56,479 nucleotides of DNA from JBCCDY01 sp039030555 (GCA_039030555.1 JBCCDY010000025.1:1-56479); one strand, 5' to 3'; shown: positions 33,779-43,351, numbered from the stretch's first letter. Notes: generated by a model from the sequence alone, not told the origin. Program-made: numbers and translations.

Positions 33779-35518
33779 ATGAGTAAAAATAAGAACGTCA
33801 CTTTCGCATGGGCTTTCAAAAACATTATTTGGCCTAGACGAAAGACTTTATCTATAGGGCTTTTTCTGATTTTCATAAGTAGACCTGCTGGTCTTGTGTT
33901 GCCAACAGCAACTAAATATTTGCTGGATGATGCTGTTCCGAATAAAGATTTTCAGATGCTTAAATTCATCATTCTGATCATCATCATTTCGCTTGCAGTA
34001 CAGGCGGTTAGTTCATTTCTACTGACTAGGATTCTGAGTGTAGAAGCCCAATTCCTGATTTCGGAACTTAGAGTAAAAGTCCAGAAAAAGATCCTTTCTC
34101 TTCCGATCAACTTCTTTGATAATACAAAATCCGGGGCCCTGGTTTCCAGGATTATGACTGATGTAGAAGGCGTCCGAAATCTGGTTGGAACAGGGCTGGT
34201 GCAATTGATAGGAGGGACAATTACCTCCGTTCTGGCTTTGATCCTACTCATTAACATTAGCCCTTCTATGACAGTCTTCACTTTGATTCCGGTTGGTTTG
34301 TTTGCCTTTATCGCTTTAAAGGCATTCGGAAAGATTAGACCAATTTTTAGAGAAAGAGGAAAGCTGAATGCCGAGGTTACTGGTCGGCTGACAGAAACGC
34401 TAAATGGTGTGCGGGTGATTAAAGGTTTTAATGCGGAACAATCTGAAATTAAAACTTTCGAAGCTGGAGCAAGGAGGCTATACGAGAATGTAAAATCAAG
34501 TTTAACAGCCACGGCTTTGGTGACGAGCTCTGGAACCTTTCTGATTGGGTTTGCGAGTGCAGGAATCCTTGCAATGGGTGGATATTTTATGATTGAAGAC
34601 AATCTAACCTCAGGAGAGCTTATTTCTTTTATTTCGCTTTTAGCATTTATGATCGCTCCGATCATTCAAATGAGTAATATTGGCAGCCAGATGACGGAAG
34701 CATTTGCTGGCCTGGACCGCACGGAGGAGATCATGAAAATGGATCCTGAAAATACAGAAGCGAAGCGACCTAATAAACTGCAAGAGTTATATGGCAATAT
34801 TGAATTCAATGATGTTTCCTTCAGCTACGAAGAAAACAAAGACGTAATTCATAACATTAGCTTTAAAGCACCTTCAGGAAGTGTGACTGCTTTGGTTGGT
34901 AGTTCTGGTTCAGGAAAATCCACTATCGCTGGCTTGGCAGCTACTTTTCTGAATCCCGGAAGTGGGCTTATAACCATTGATGGGCAAGACCTATCGAAAA
35001 TTGACCTTCCGAGTTACCGACAGAGTTTAGGTGTGGTGTTACAAGATGACTTCCTGTTTGAAGGAACCATTCGTGAGAACATTCTTTTTCCAAGGCCAGA
35101 CGCTACAGAGGCTGAGCTGTTAGAGGCGGTCAACGGAGCTTATGTGAATGAGTTTACAGACCGTTTTGAAGATGGCTTGGATACCGTAATAGGAGAGAGA
35201 GGAGTCAAACTCTCAGGAGGACAAAGACAAAGAATTTCAATTGCGCGAGCTTTATTAGCTAATCCGAAGATCATTATTCTGGATGAAGCAACATCCAATT
35301 TGGATACGGAGAGCGAAACTTACATTCAGAAGAGTTTGGATGTTTTAATGAAAAACCGAACGACTTTCGTGATCGCTCACAGATTAAGTACCATCCGACA
35401 AGCCGATCAGATATTGATTATTGAAAATGGTGAAATTGTAGAAAGAGGGACACATGATGAACTAATAGCTAAAGAAGGTCGATACTATCAATTGTACACT
35501 TATCAGAGTAGGATTTGA
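33779..35518 (+). CDS. ABC exporter half-transporter (permease-ATPase)
   Basis: A 579-residue MsbA/multidrug-type half-transporter with six membrane helices (about 20-310) and a nucleotide-binding domain (about 340-575). Walker A GSSGSGKST (K380), signature LSGGQRQR, Walker B IIILDEATS and switch His in FVIAHRLS are all intact. It should act as a homodimer exporting lipids or drugs; substrate unknown. Monocistronic. Confidence 0.92.
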   Translation: MSKNKNVTFAWAFKNIIWPRRKTLSIGLFLIFISRPAGLVLPTATKYLLDDAVPNKDFQMLKFIILIIIISLAVQAVSSFLLTRILSVEAQFLISELRVKVQKKILSLPINFFDNTKSGALVSRIMTDVEGVRNLVGTGLVQLIGGTITSVLALILLINISPSMTVFTLIPVGLFAFIALKAFGKIRPIFRERGKLNAEVTGRLTETLNGVRVIKGFNAEQSEIKTFEAGARRLYENVKSSLTATALVTSSGTFLIGFASAGILAMGGYFMIEDNLTSGELISFISLLAFMIAPIIQMSNIGSQMTEAFAGLDRTEEIMKMDPENTEAKRPNKLQELYGNIEFNDVSFSYEENKDVIHNISFKAPSGSVTALVGSSGSGKSTIAGLAATFLNPGSGLITIDGQDLSKIDLPSYRQSLGVVLQDDFLFEGTIRENILFPRPDATEAELLEAVNGAYVNEFTDRFEDGLDTVIGERGVKLSGGQRQRISIARALLANPKIIILDEATSNLDTESETYIQKSLDVLMKNRTTFVIAHRLSTIRQADQILIIENGEIVERGTHDELIAKEGRYYQLYTYQSRI

Positions 35519-35603
35519 ATAGCTTTAGTATTATTTAAATTATATCGACTTTGCAGAGATAAAGAGTTTAAAGTCATTATTTAGCATAATAAAAATCTAG
35601 ACC

Positions 35604-36122
35604 ATGAAAATTGAGTTAATTTTTTTAATACTGTTTTTTCTTTTTTCATGCAAAGACAAGAAAAAAACTTATTATGAAAATGGCTTGATAAACGAAGAGT
35701 TTAAAGTTTCAAATGGTAGAAAGAATGGTGAGGCTAGAAAATATTTTCCAACTGGAGAATTAAATATCATTGCAAATTTCGAAAATGATGAGATTTTAAA
35801 TTCGAAGAGTTTTGATAAAAATGGTATTATTTACAATGAGGTAACAAATTATAATCAAGAAATCATTTATTTATATCGTCTGAAAGATACTAGTCTCTAT
35901 GAAATGAGTTACATAAAGGGAAATCACGATTCATTGAATTTCGATAGCTCTTTTTTCTTTCTTGATGATAGTATGGTTCTCTCAGTTTTTTTAAACGAAG
36001 AGGGTATAGTAGTTAAGCAAAGAAATCTTATTAATAATATAAGTATAGATTCGCTTAATGCTTTAAAAAAAACTTTACTAAGTGAATTGGATGATAAAGA
36101 CTTTTATCGATTTAAATTATAG
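35604..36122 (+). CDS. lipoprotein with MORN-like repeats
   Basis: A 172-residue protein with a lipobox (LFFLFSC, lipid Cys about 16) followed by MORN-variant repeats: YYENGLINEEFKVSNGRKNG, EARKYFPTGELNIIANF and a degenerate KSFDKNGIIY. This repeat type occurs in YwqK-like immunity or antitoxin proteins and in many uncharacterised Bacteroidota lipoproteins. The second half has no recognisable domain. No toxin partner is adjacent. Base composition is notably AT-rich. Confidence 0.65.
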   Translation: MKIELIFLILFFLFSCKDKKKTYYENGLINEEFKVSNGRKNGEARKYFPTGELNIIANFENDEILNSKSFDKNGIIYNEVTNYNQEIIYLYRLKDTSLYEMSYIKGNHDSLNFDSSFFFLDDSMVLSVFLNEEGIVVKQRNLINNISIDSLNALKKTLLSELDDKDFYRFKL

Positions 36123-36137
36123 CATTTCCCCAGCTAG

Positions 36138-36158
36138 TGCGCGTTTGCAACGCGTGCA
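36138..36158. repeat. REP-like hairpin
   Basis: GCGTT-TGC-AACGC core extended by outer TGC/GCA pairs, with an asymmetric GT bulge, in a 66-base gap between convergent genes. Its GC-rich wording stands out from the AT-rich surroundings; it resembles REP-type extragenic palindromes. It may also end one or both transcripts. Confidence 0.5.
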
Positions 36159-36188
36159 AATAACTTTACCAAATACATGCTACCTAGC

Positions 36189-37163
36189 TCAACCCTGGTT
36201 TTTTTCTTTCCAGGCACTAGCGATATCCTGATCCCAAAGTGTTTTCCTTTCTGTGCTTGGATTGTTTAGTTCTTTCAACCACTCTAATTGCTTAGGGCTT
36301 AAGTATTTTTCAGCCCTAAAGCCTGAGCCTAAAGCACTGTTGATTTTGGTTTTTTGCAGGTCAGAAAGGGGAAGGTATTGGTAGTTCGTTCTTTTGAGAT
36401 AGAACAAATGATCTTTCCCCGAAAAACGATATCCATCTTCACTAATAGGCAAGATGTTTCCTTTTTTAGCATAAGAAGTCAATGCTCCTTTATCGATCTC
36501 ATTTTCATCATAAGTGACTTTTACCACTTCATACCCATTCATAAACCCGGATTCTGTCTTGATCACGCCGTCTTTTGCTCCCAGGTGCTTTTCTCCACTC
36601 CAAAAACAGTACATTTTATAGTAATCTTCTTTCAGGTTATTACTCGCCGATAGTTCTTTGCCCAACAAATTGAAATATTCAGGAATAAGTTGATTCTGAT
36701 TGATCAATGCTGTTTGCATGGCTTTATATAATCCTTTGGCTGAATAATTTCCAGCTACCCGTTTTACTAAATTACCACCTTCCTCATCTACAATTCTGAC
36801 CACGGGATTATTCCAGCTGGGTTCATTGAATTGGTTCAGGGTAATTCTGTCCTCTCCACCTTTATTATTGAAAATCACTAATGGAATAAAAAGATCCTCG
36901 ATAGCTTCTACCATCAAAGGATTTCTTAAAACGTTATTTCCATAGTTTCGGCAAGTGGCACAACCCGGAACTTCCTGAAAAAGTATTAGAATGGGTTTTC
37001 CTTTTTCTGCGGATGCTTGAGTAGCAGTTTTATAATTGCGATACCAGCTTACCGCTCCAAGTTCCTCACTTTGTGTTTCAGGATTGGTTCGCTCTTTGTA
37101 GGTTAACCCCGATGGAACTGTAAATAAAACGTAAGACGATAAAAGCAATAAAAAATGATTCAT
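36189..37163 (-). CDS. VPGC-motif thioredoxin-like protein with MsrA-like C-terminus
   Basis: A 324-residue secreted protein. Signal-like segment 1-19. A thioredoxin-like domain (about 35-160) has the motif EVPGCATCRNYG (C68, C71), matching the VPGUxxT family in which some members carry selenocysteine where this one has Cys. Residues about 180-300 resemble methionine sulfoxide reductase MsrA: YCFWSGEKHLGAKDGVI, then GFMNGYEVVKVTYD, with C186 at the MsrA catalytic position of the GCFW motif. It is probably a periplasmic redox or repair enzyme. The MsrA-like match is from motif spacing only. Confidence 0.65.
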   Translation of the reverse strand: MNHFLLLLSSYVLFTVPSGLTYKERTNPETQSEELGAVSWYRNYKTATQASAEKGKPILILFQEVPGCATCRNYGNNVLRNPLMVEAIEDLFIPLVIFNNKGGEDRITLNQFNEPSWNNPVVRIVDEEGGNLVKRVAGNYSAKGLYKAMQTALINQNQLIPEYFNLLGKELSASNNLKEDYYKMYCFWSGEKHLGAKDGVIKTESGFMNGYEVVKVTYDENEIDKGALTSYAKKGNILPISEDGYRFSGKDHLFYLKRTNYQYLPLSDLQKTKINSALGSGFRAEKYLSPKQLEWLKELNNPSTERKTLWDQDIASAWKEKNQG

Positions 37164-37351
37164 GATTTAGTGATCAGATTAAAACTTCAATAACGATGAT
37201 TAGAAAGAAAAAGTGAAAACTTCTAGGTAATGTGGGCGACTTCGATAAACATTAATGCTCGTTTTTAATTTTTTTATTTCGACTTATCTCTCATTTTAGG
37301 GAATAACAGAAACTAAAGTAAGTGTATGAGTATTTTCGGCGATTTATAAGT

Positions 37352-38680
37352 ATGCATTCGTACAAGAGATATATAGTTCTAATAATAGCTTTTACGGTAG
37401 GGAATTTTGCGCAAATTGTACTTTCTCAAGATGAGATTAAACAAAAAGTATCGATCAGTTTTAATAACGAGCCTATTTCAGAAATTATTGAATTTCTCGA
37501 GAAGACGTATGATTTGAACTTCATTTACAGCAAAGAAATGGTGGATTTATCCCCGGGTGCTTCTATTAAAGTCAATAATTCCCCAGTAAGGGAAGTATTA
37601 GATCAGTTATTTAGTGGAACCAATATCAGATACGTATATAAGAAGAGCTATTATCTTCTTTATAGATTAGATGAAAACTCAGAAATAAATCGAAAAACGA
37701 ATAAGGATGTAAAGTTGATCTCTGGTAAGGTGGTAAATAGTTCTAATGATGCTCTACCCTTTGCAAACGTGTATTTCTCTAATACGAATATTGGTTCAGC
37801 TACAGACAGGAATGGTCTGTTTTCTTTAGAGGTTCCTAAACATTGGTCGGAGAAAATAATTTTTTCTTTCGTTGGTTATACTACTCAAGAAATTCCTATT
37901 CGGTTATGGAAGAATGGGATGATTATAAAGCTTGAGAAAACATCTTTATCATTGAATCCTATTACCGTTGATTCTAAAGTTGATAGAAATTGGGAAAAAA
38001 ATCTGAAGAAGTTTGAAGAAACTTTTTTAGGCTCTGTTAAGAATTCTCGTTTCACTGAAATTTCAAATCCTTGGGTAATAAGCTTCATTAAGCATAATGG
38101 TAAACTATACGCATCTGCCGAGGAAAATATAGTCATCAATAACTATGCTTTAGGATTAATACTTAACTATCATCTTACGGAATTCGTTTTAAGAAAAAAT
38201 GGGAAGTTCAAATTTTCAGGTAATTGTTGGTTTGAAAGTATGAATAAGGATAACCCTAATCTTCACTCTGATTGGATGGAGAAAAGAAGAGAAATATATA
38301 AAGGTTCATTAACACATTTTTTTAAATGCTTATTGGATGATGAATTAGATAATTCAGATTTTGAAGTCTTTTCTGTAAGGTGGTCAGATAGAGTTAAGGC
38401 ATACGTGAAAGGAGATGTAAAAGCTATAAGAAAACTAAGAAAACAAGCATTGATCGGGAAGTATATTAAGTCCAATGACTGGATTGAAGTATACATGGAA
38501 GATGTAATAGCTCTCGAGTATAAGAATAAACGAACATACATGTGGCAGAATGATGAGAATACTGCCATTAGATTTGACCGCACTGGTCGTGTAATTAATA
38601 AATCAAACTTGTATCTAAGCGGATACTTGGCAATGGTTGGAGTTTCTCATCTTTTGCCTTGGGGATACGAACCGGAATAG
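37352..38680 (+). CDS. STN-domain surface protein with carboxypeptidase-regulatory domain
   Basis: A 442-residue protein from ATG 37352 (MHSYKRYIVLII); an upstream GTG at 37322 would only lengthen the signal peptide. Order: signal peptide (1-26), STN domain (about 30-105), carboxypeptidase-regulatory-like beta domain (about 122-205, LISGKVVNSSNDALPFANVY), then a domain of unknown function (about 220-400) that recurs in the three long paralogues downstream (NWEKNLKKFEETFLG, SNPWVISF, YKGSLTHFFKCLL). It has neither MG2 nor plug nor barrel. STN domains contact FecR in surface signalling, and sigma and FecR genes follow directly. Confidence 0.8.
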   Translation: MHSYKRYIVLIIAFTVGNFAQIVLSQDEIKQKVSISFNNEPISEIIEFLEKTYDLNFIYSKEMVDLSPGASIKVNNSPVREVLDQLFSGTNIRYVYKKSYYLLYRLDENSEINRKTNKDVKLISGKVVNSSNDALPFANVYFSNTNIGSATDRNGLFSLEVPKHWSEKIIFSFVGYTTQEIPIRLWKNGMIIKLEKTSLSLNPITVDSKVDRNWEKNLKKFEETFLGSVKNSRFTEISNPWVISFIKHNGKLYASAEENIVINNYALGLILNYHLTEFVLRKNGKFKFSGNCWFESMNKDNPNLHSDWMEKRREIYKGSLTHFFKCLLDDELDNSDFEVFSVRWSDRVKAYVKGDVKAIRKLRKQALIGKYIKSNDWIEVYMEDVIALEYKNKRTYMWQNDENTAIRFDRTGRVINKSNLYLSGYLAMVGVSHLLPWGYEPE

Positions 38681-38739
38681 TTTTACCGTAACTTTTTTTT
38701 GCAGAAGTGTAATAAGTTAATGACTAAGGTGTCATTTAA

Positions 38740-39291
38740 GTGAATATGCGATCAAAAGAGTTTACAAGTTTAGTCACAAAGTATAAAGACGGAATTTACC
38801 GACTGAGTAAATGGATCGTAAAAGATCATGATGAAGCTCAAGACATTATGCAAGAAACGTTTATTAGGCTTTGGAATCGAAGAAGTACTTTGAAAAAGTA
38901 CAGAAATTTAGAAAGCGTATTTTATGTGACAGCAAAAAATCTAGCGCTGAATGCTTTAAAGAAGAAGAAAAAGATGACAATTTCTTCAACTTCTGACATA
39001 GACATTGCCGACTCTATACCTGAAGAATCAGCAGATAATGATCAAGGAGTTAATTTTCAACTCTTGGTTAAGCGGTCTATGGATCAGCTCTCGGTTAATC
39101 AAAGAATAGTTTTTGAGCTTCGAGATATTGAAAATAGATCAATTGAAGAAATAGCAAAAATAACAAATGCTACAGAAAACAATGTTAGAGTTCTGCTTTC
39201 AAGAGCTCGTCAAAAAATAAGAAAGTTGTGCATTAAAGAAATGAATGATGAATACAGAAGAGCTGAAAATACTCTTAGGAAAATATTATAA
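38740..39291 (+). CDS. ECF-type RNA polymerase sigma factor (FecI-like)
   Basis: A 183-residue ECF sigma factor. Region 2 with HDEAQDIMQETFIRLWNRRS, then YRNLESVFYVTAKNLALNAL, and region 4 with LSVNQRIVFELRDIENRSI, then ATENNVRVLLSRARQKIRK. Paired with a FecR gene whose start lies 47 bases inside its end, implying translational coupling. It probably transcribes the three long plug-protein genes downstream, and perhaps itself. Confidence 0.92.
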   Translation: MNMRSKEFTSLVTKYKDGIYRLSKWIVKDHDEAQDIMQETFIRLWNRRSTLKKYRNLESVFYVTAKNLALNALKKKKKMTISSTSDIDIADSIPEESADNDQGVNFQLLVKRSMDQLSVNQRIVFELRDIENRSIEEIAKITNATENNVRVLLSRARQKIRKLCIKEMNDEYRRAENTLRKIL

Positions 39292-40177
39292 GGGTGATAC
39301 TTCTTTAAAAGAAGAACGACTTTTGGGTGAACAGCTTAAAAGTACTAAATATCATGATGATGATTTGGTAGCTACTAAAATGATATTTGACTTAGCTAAT
39401 AATGAACGCAAAAAGCCTTCAAAAAATGTTTCTGAGTTTCATTTTACGTCGGAGTTTCCAAGCTTTCAAAGGTCACTTTTAGTGGCGGCGAGCATAACAT
39501 TACTTATTTTGATCGGTTTCTTCTTCTTAGATAGCCCTCAACAGGTAGAGATTGTTGCACAACATCACGTAGATTTAATAAACCTTCCTGACGGAACCAA
39601 AGTATGGCTTAATGAAGGATCCAAGTTGACGTATGAAAATCCTTTTGATCGATCTGAAGTTGGCTTATTAGGAGACGCCTATTTTAATGTTGCTGATGCC
39701 GAAGAGAATTTTCTTTTAAAATTGGGTAAGAGTTATTTAATAATTGAAGGAACGGAATTCAACGCATTCTACGATGAAAGTTTGGAAACGGTCAACGTCC
39801 AACTTTTTTCTGGCGAGCTTAAAGTACTTCCTTCTAGCAATTCTAGCGAACTTAAACTTGAAGAGAATAGCGAAATAATAATTAAAAAAGGACTTGAAAT
39901 TGAAAGGAGAAGCTTAACAGTGGAAACGCCACAATGGGATGGTGAAGGATTGTCTTTTAGTAATCATAAGCTTGCACACGTTTTTAATCAACTGGAAAAT
40001 GCATTTTCCTGCAAATTCTATATTTTAAACAAAAGTATGCTTAACTGTACCCTGAATGGTGAATTTGAAAGTAATAGTTTGTCAGATATAATTAACGCAT
40101 TAGAGATTACTATGAATCTGGAAATAACTCCTGTTGGTCTAAATGAATATAATGTTCTTGGAAACGGCTGCAAATAA
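39245..40177 (+). CDS. FecR-family anti-sigma/sensor protein
   Basis: A 310-residue single-pass membrane protein. Cytosolic anti-sigma region 1-75 (start MMNTEELKILLGKYYKGD, typical of the family, supporting the overlapping start), membrane helix about 76-95, FecR domain about 105-205 (HHVDLINLPDGTKVWLNEGS, LLGDAYFNV), and a C-terminal STN-like/DUF4974-type domain (about 240-305). It would hold the sigma factor inactive until signalled by an STN-bearing partner. The only STN partner in the cluster is the 442-residue protein upstream. Confidence 0.92.
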   Translation: MMNTEELKILLGKYYKGDTSLKEERLLGEQLKSTKYHDDDLVATKMIFDLANNERKKPSKNVSEFHFTSEFPSFQRSLLVAASITLLILIGFFFLDSPQQVEIVAQHHVDLINLPDGTKVWLNEGSKLTYENPFDRSEVGLLGDAYFNVADAEENFLLKLGKSYLIIEGTEFNAFYDESLETVNVQLFSGELKVLPSSNSSELKLEENSEIIIKKGLEIERRSLTVETPQWDGEGLSFSNHKLAHVFNQLENAFSCKFYILNKSMLNCTLNGEFESNSLSDIINALEITMNLEITPVGLNEYNVLGNGCK

Positions 40178-40222
40178 CTTAGCATTATGAGCCACTCAAA
40201 TTATCCGAAACAATAATTATTA

Positions 40223-43200
40223 ATGAAAGTTTTAGTTTTTCTCTTTAGTATGGCTTGCATTTGTTTTAGTGTTATTCAAAATATTCAAGCCCAACAAACC
40301 ATTATAAAAGGAATAGTAAAAGATAATTCGGGGGAACCACTTCCTTATGCGAATATTTATATTGAGCAGAGTACGGTAGGAACAGAAACCAATATTCTGG
40401 GAGATTATTCACTGAAAATAGATTTGGAAGGCAGGTATCGTTTGAGATGTTCTTTTATAGGATTTGAATCTGAGGTAAGAGAAATAAATATGAATAGGGG
40501 TGAAGATTATACAATCGATTTTTCTTTACAACCACTTCCCACAAAATTGACTGAAGTAACCATAGCAGCTGAAAAAGATAAAAGTTGGTCCAAAGAACTG
40601 AAGAATTTTGAAAAGTATTTTTTAGGCAACTCTAAAATGGCGAATGATTGCAAAATCCTCAACCCTTACGTCATGGATTTTAAGCGATCGAATACGAGTG
40701 TACTTCAGGCCTTTGCTTCGGAACCTCTGAAGATAGAAAACAAATCAACAGGCTATAACATTACCTATGAGTTAGACTCATTTCTTATTGACACAAAAAC
40801 GGATAAAATAGAATACGACGGACATATTCGTTTTGAGGAATTAAAACCTCAATCGGATATCGAAAGAGATTATTGGAAGAAAAATAGAGCTGAAGCTTAT
40901 AATGGATCTATTTTTCATTTTTTGAAAGCTTTGACCTCTAATAAATTAAAGGAAGAAGGGTTTATGATCTTTAGAGAAACCGGAAAATTAAAACTCTTAA
41001 GTAGATCTGATACTACATTTATTAAGCCTGAAGATATTATTTCTAAATTAGATGCAAAATCATATACCTTACATTCAGAAGGTTTTTTAAGAGTTGAGTA
41101 TACACAAAAAAATGAATCAATTTACACCGGAAAACAATATTTTAGCTTCAATGAAACTTCTTGGCTAAAGCTGACATCAGACAGTGCTACAATCAACTCA
41201 GAAGGGTTTTTTGTTGACCCTCTTAATGTAGAATTGTTTAGGTCCTTTGGAAATAGAAGAATAGCAAAAGCCTTACCTATAAATTATGTTCCAACAGATG
41301 ATTTTGATTTAGAATTGAGTAAAAATAATTCAGACAGAAGAAAAATTGACAAATTTTTCAAGAATCTTTTGAGGTATGATAGTTTGTATCCGAAAGAGAA
41401 AGTATTTCTTTCATTTAAAGAACGTATTAAAGTAAAGCCTGGAATTAGCATATACTTTAATGCAGATATTATTGCTGGTATTAGTCATGCACCAAGTGGG
41501 TTAAGTAACATACTATATACAGAACTTCTAGGTCCTGATTGTCAATTAATAAGCTATGGAAAGCACTTGATAACAGAAGGTAAGAGCGAAGGGATCATAA
41601 ATTTTCCAGATACTTTGAACTCGGGTGTTTACGAAATCAGAGCCTATACTTCTTGGATGAAGAGTCATGATGCTCCTTTTAACTACTACAGTAAACTATT
41701 GCTACCAGATCAAAAGCAAAAGCCAGATGCAACACAAATCCAATTTAGACCATTTTCCGGTAAGTTGATTTATGGTAGAGACAATGTAATTTTTATTCAT
41801 ACTACTGATCGTTATGGTATACCTTCACAAGCATTTATTCGGGTTTTCGATGATCAAGATAATCTTATAAGAGAACTAAAGTCTGATACTCTAGGGTTTA
41901 CTAAATTAGATAGTTTCAAACCCAGTATAAATAGTTCCTATTATGCTTTGGTAAATGGAGACTCAAAGAAGTGGGAACTTCCTAGAGCAGAAGAGCAGAC
42001 TTTGACGATGGGTATTGAACAAGATGAAAAACATCTTAAGTTATTGATCCAATCAAAAAAAATCAATGATCAGAAAATACACTTGATTATTCAGTCCTCA
42101 GGGATAATAAGCTATTTCAAGGGTTTTAATGTTTCTGAAAACATAATTGAAATAGATGTAACTAAAAGCGCTTTAGCGTATGGAATTAATCAGGTTAGTT
42201 TAGTCGATGACGAATTTTATCATCTACAAGATTACACTATTTTTAATGAACTGAACAGGCCTGCTGATATCGCAAAATCCTTTCATGATCATGAAAATTT
42301 TAACGACTATTTGTACTGGCGCAGCCACCTAAGTGATCATAGCTCATACATTTTGAGTGATTTTGAAAGTAAAGAAAATGCGTTTGAAAACTATATATTA
42401 TCTCAAGAATGGCAGAAGATCAATTTCAATGATATCTACAATTTGAGCTTCGTGAATTTTAAGGATTCTGTTGAGACAGGTCTCTCAATTAGTGGAATCC
42501 TTTTAGTGGATGATGGATATAAGCTTGAGGGAAACAATCTAAATTTATTAATACAAACTGCTCAGCCGCAATTTCACTCGGCAGAATTAGATTCTATAGG
42601 AAAATTTAGTTTTGAAAATCTATTATTCTTCGACACGACTAACCTTGTTTTTTCTTATACTGAAAAAGGTTATGAGGGTAATCTTGAAATCCTTTTTGAT
42701 GAGGAAGAATATGTATCGCCTTTACAAAGTAGATTAGGGTGTAATAAAAGTAAAGTTGAAAATAATTCCTTGTTTTCAAGAACAAATATTGAAATCGAAC
42801 TTGAAGGAGCAAGATTATTAAAAGAGGTCGATATAAGCGCGAAAAGAATTAAAAAACCGAAAATAAAAAGGAAAAATAAATTATACTCAGATCCAAACTA
42901 TAGCTTTGTATTTGATGACGGGGATAGCTTTGAGCAAACGTTTTTAACTATAGTTGGAGGCCCTGTCGAATTTCTTATGGGGAGAATCCCCGGTGCCTAT
43001 GCCATAAGGAGTACAAATGGCGAAATCAGAGAATTTGTAATTAATCCAGGAAATTCTATAGATCTTTCTTCCAGCGCCATTTTCTTCTATGAGGGAATTA
43101 GTATGAGCGCCAGGGACTTTAACAATCTGGACCCTCAGGCAATTGGAAGAATAGATGTCTTAAAAGGTGGTAAAGCAGCAATCTATGGTGCCAGAGGTTC

Positions 43201-43309
43201 AGGAGGTGTTGTTATTGGATATGCACCAATATATGAGTATGGAGAAAGTAAATCGAGTACAATTTCGTATAACCTAAGGAGCGGATTAGACATCTCAGGT
43301 TCAGAATAA
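40223..43309 (+). CDS. barrel-less TonB-plug surface protein, paralogue 1
   Basis: A 1028-residue secreted protein. Signal peptide 1-24; carboxypeptidase-regulatory-like domain 27-112; shared unknown domain about 118-330 (DKSWSKELKNFEKYFLG, ILNPYVMDF); MG2-like segment about 380-500 (YPKEKVFLSFKERIKVKPGI, YEIRAYTSWMKS); further beta domains; and a C-terminal TonB plug about 912-1015 (RIDVLKGGKAAIYGARGSGG). Only about 20 residues follow the plug, so no 22-strand barrel exists. The plug core here is more divergent than in the two later copies. It lies 45 bases after fecR. Likely outer-membrane-associated; function unknown. Confidence 0.8.
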   Translation: MKVLVFLFSMACICFSVIQNIQAQQTIIKGIVKDNSGEPLPYANIYIEQSTVGTETNILGDYSLKIDLEGRYRLRCSFIGFESEVREINMNRGEDYTIDFSLQPLPTKLTEVTIAAEKDKSWSKELKNFEKYFLGNSKMANDCKILNPYVMDFKRSNTSVLQAFASEPLKIENKSTGYNITYELDSFLIDTKTDKIEYDGHIRFEELKPQSDIERDYWKKNRAEAYNGSIFHFLKALTSNKLKEEGFMIFRETGKLKLLSRSDTTFIKPEDIISKLDAKSYTLHSEGFLRVEYTQKNESIYTGKQYFSFNETSWLKLTSDSATINSEGFFVDPLNVELFRSFGNRRIAKALPINYVPTDDFDLELSKNNSDRRKIDKFFKNLLRYDSLYPKEKVFLSFKERIKVKPGISIYFNADIIAGISHAPSGLSNILYTELLGPDCQLISYGKHLITEGKSEGIINFPDTLNSGVYEIRAYTSWMKSHDAPFNYYSKLLLPDQKQKPDATQIQFRPFSGKLIYGRDNVIFIHTTDRYGIPSQAFIRVFDDQDNLIRELKSDTLGFTKLDSFKPSINSSYYALVNGDSKKWELPRAEEQTLTMGIEQDEKHLKLLIQSKKINDQKIHLIIQSSGIISYFKGFNVSENIIEIDVTKSALAYGINQVSLVDDEFYHLQDYTIFNELNRPADIAKSFHDHENFNDYLYWRSHLSDHSSYILSDFESKENAFENYILSQEWQKINFNDIYNLSFVNFKDSVETGLSISGILLVDDGYKLEGNNLNLLIQTAQPQFHSAELDSIGKFSFENLLFFDTTNLVFSYTEKGYEGNLEILFDEEEYVSPLQSRLGCNKSKVENNSLFSRTNIEIELEGARLLKEVDISAKRIKKPKIKRKNKLYSDPNYSFVFDDGDSFEQTFLTIVGGPVEFLMGRIPGAYAIRSTNGEIREFVINPGNSIDLSSSAIFFYEGISMSARDFNNLDPQAIGRIDVLKGGKAAIYGARGSGGVVIGYAPIYEYGESKSSTISYNLRSGLDISGSE
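40289..40790 (+). repeat. near-identical N-terminal block (partner at 43430-43930)
   Basis: From GCCCAACAAACC onward, about 500 bases encoding the start of the mature protein are nearly identical to the same part of paralogue 2, while the signal peptides before it and the middles after it diverge. The third paralogue lacks this close identity. The pattern suggests gene conversion or recent segmental exchange. Confidence 0.75.
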
Positions 43310-43351
43310 TTAATGGAGTTCTATCTCCGAATTTTTAATTTTTAGAATACT

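Noticed and set aside
33952..34665. 237-codon open frame antisense to the ABC exporter
   Set aside because: Fully inside a well-supported ABC transporter gene on the other strand, low-complexity hydrophobic/serine content and no family resemblance; a shadow frame.
36189..37163. Selenoprotein
   Set aside because: The family can contain selenocysteine, but this copy encodes Cys at the key position and has no internal TGA.
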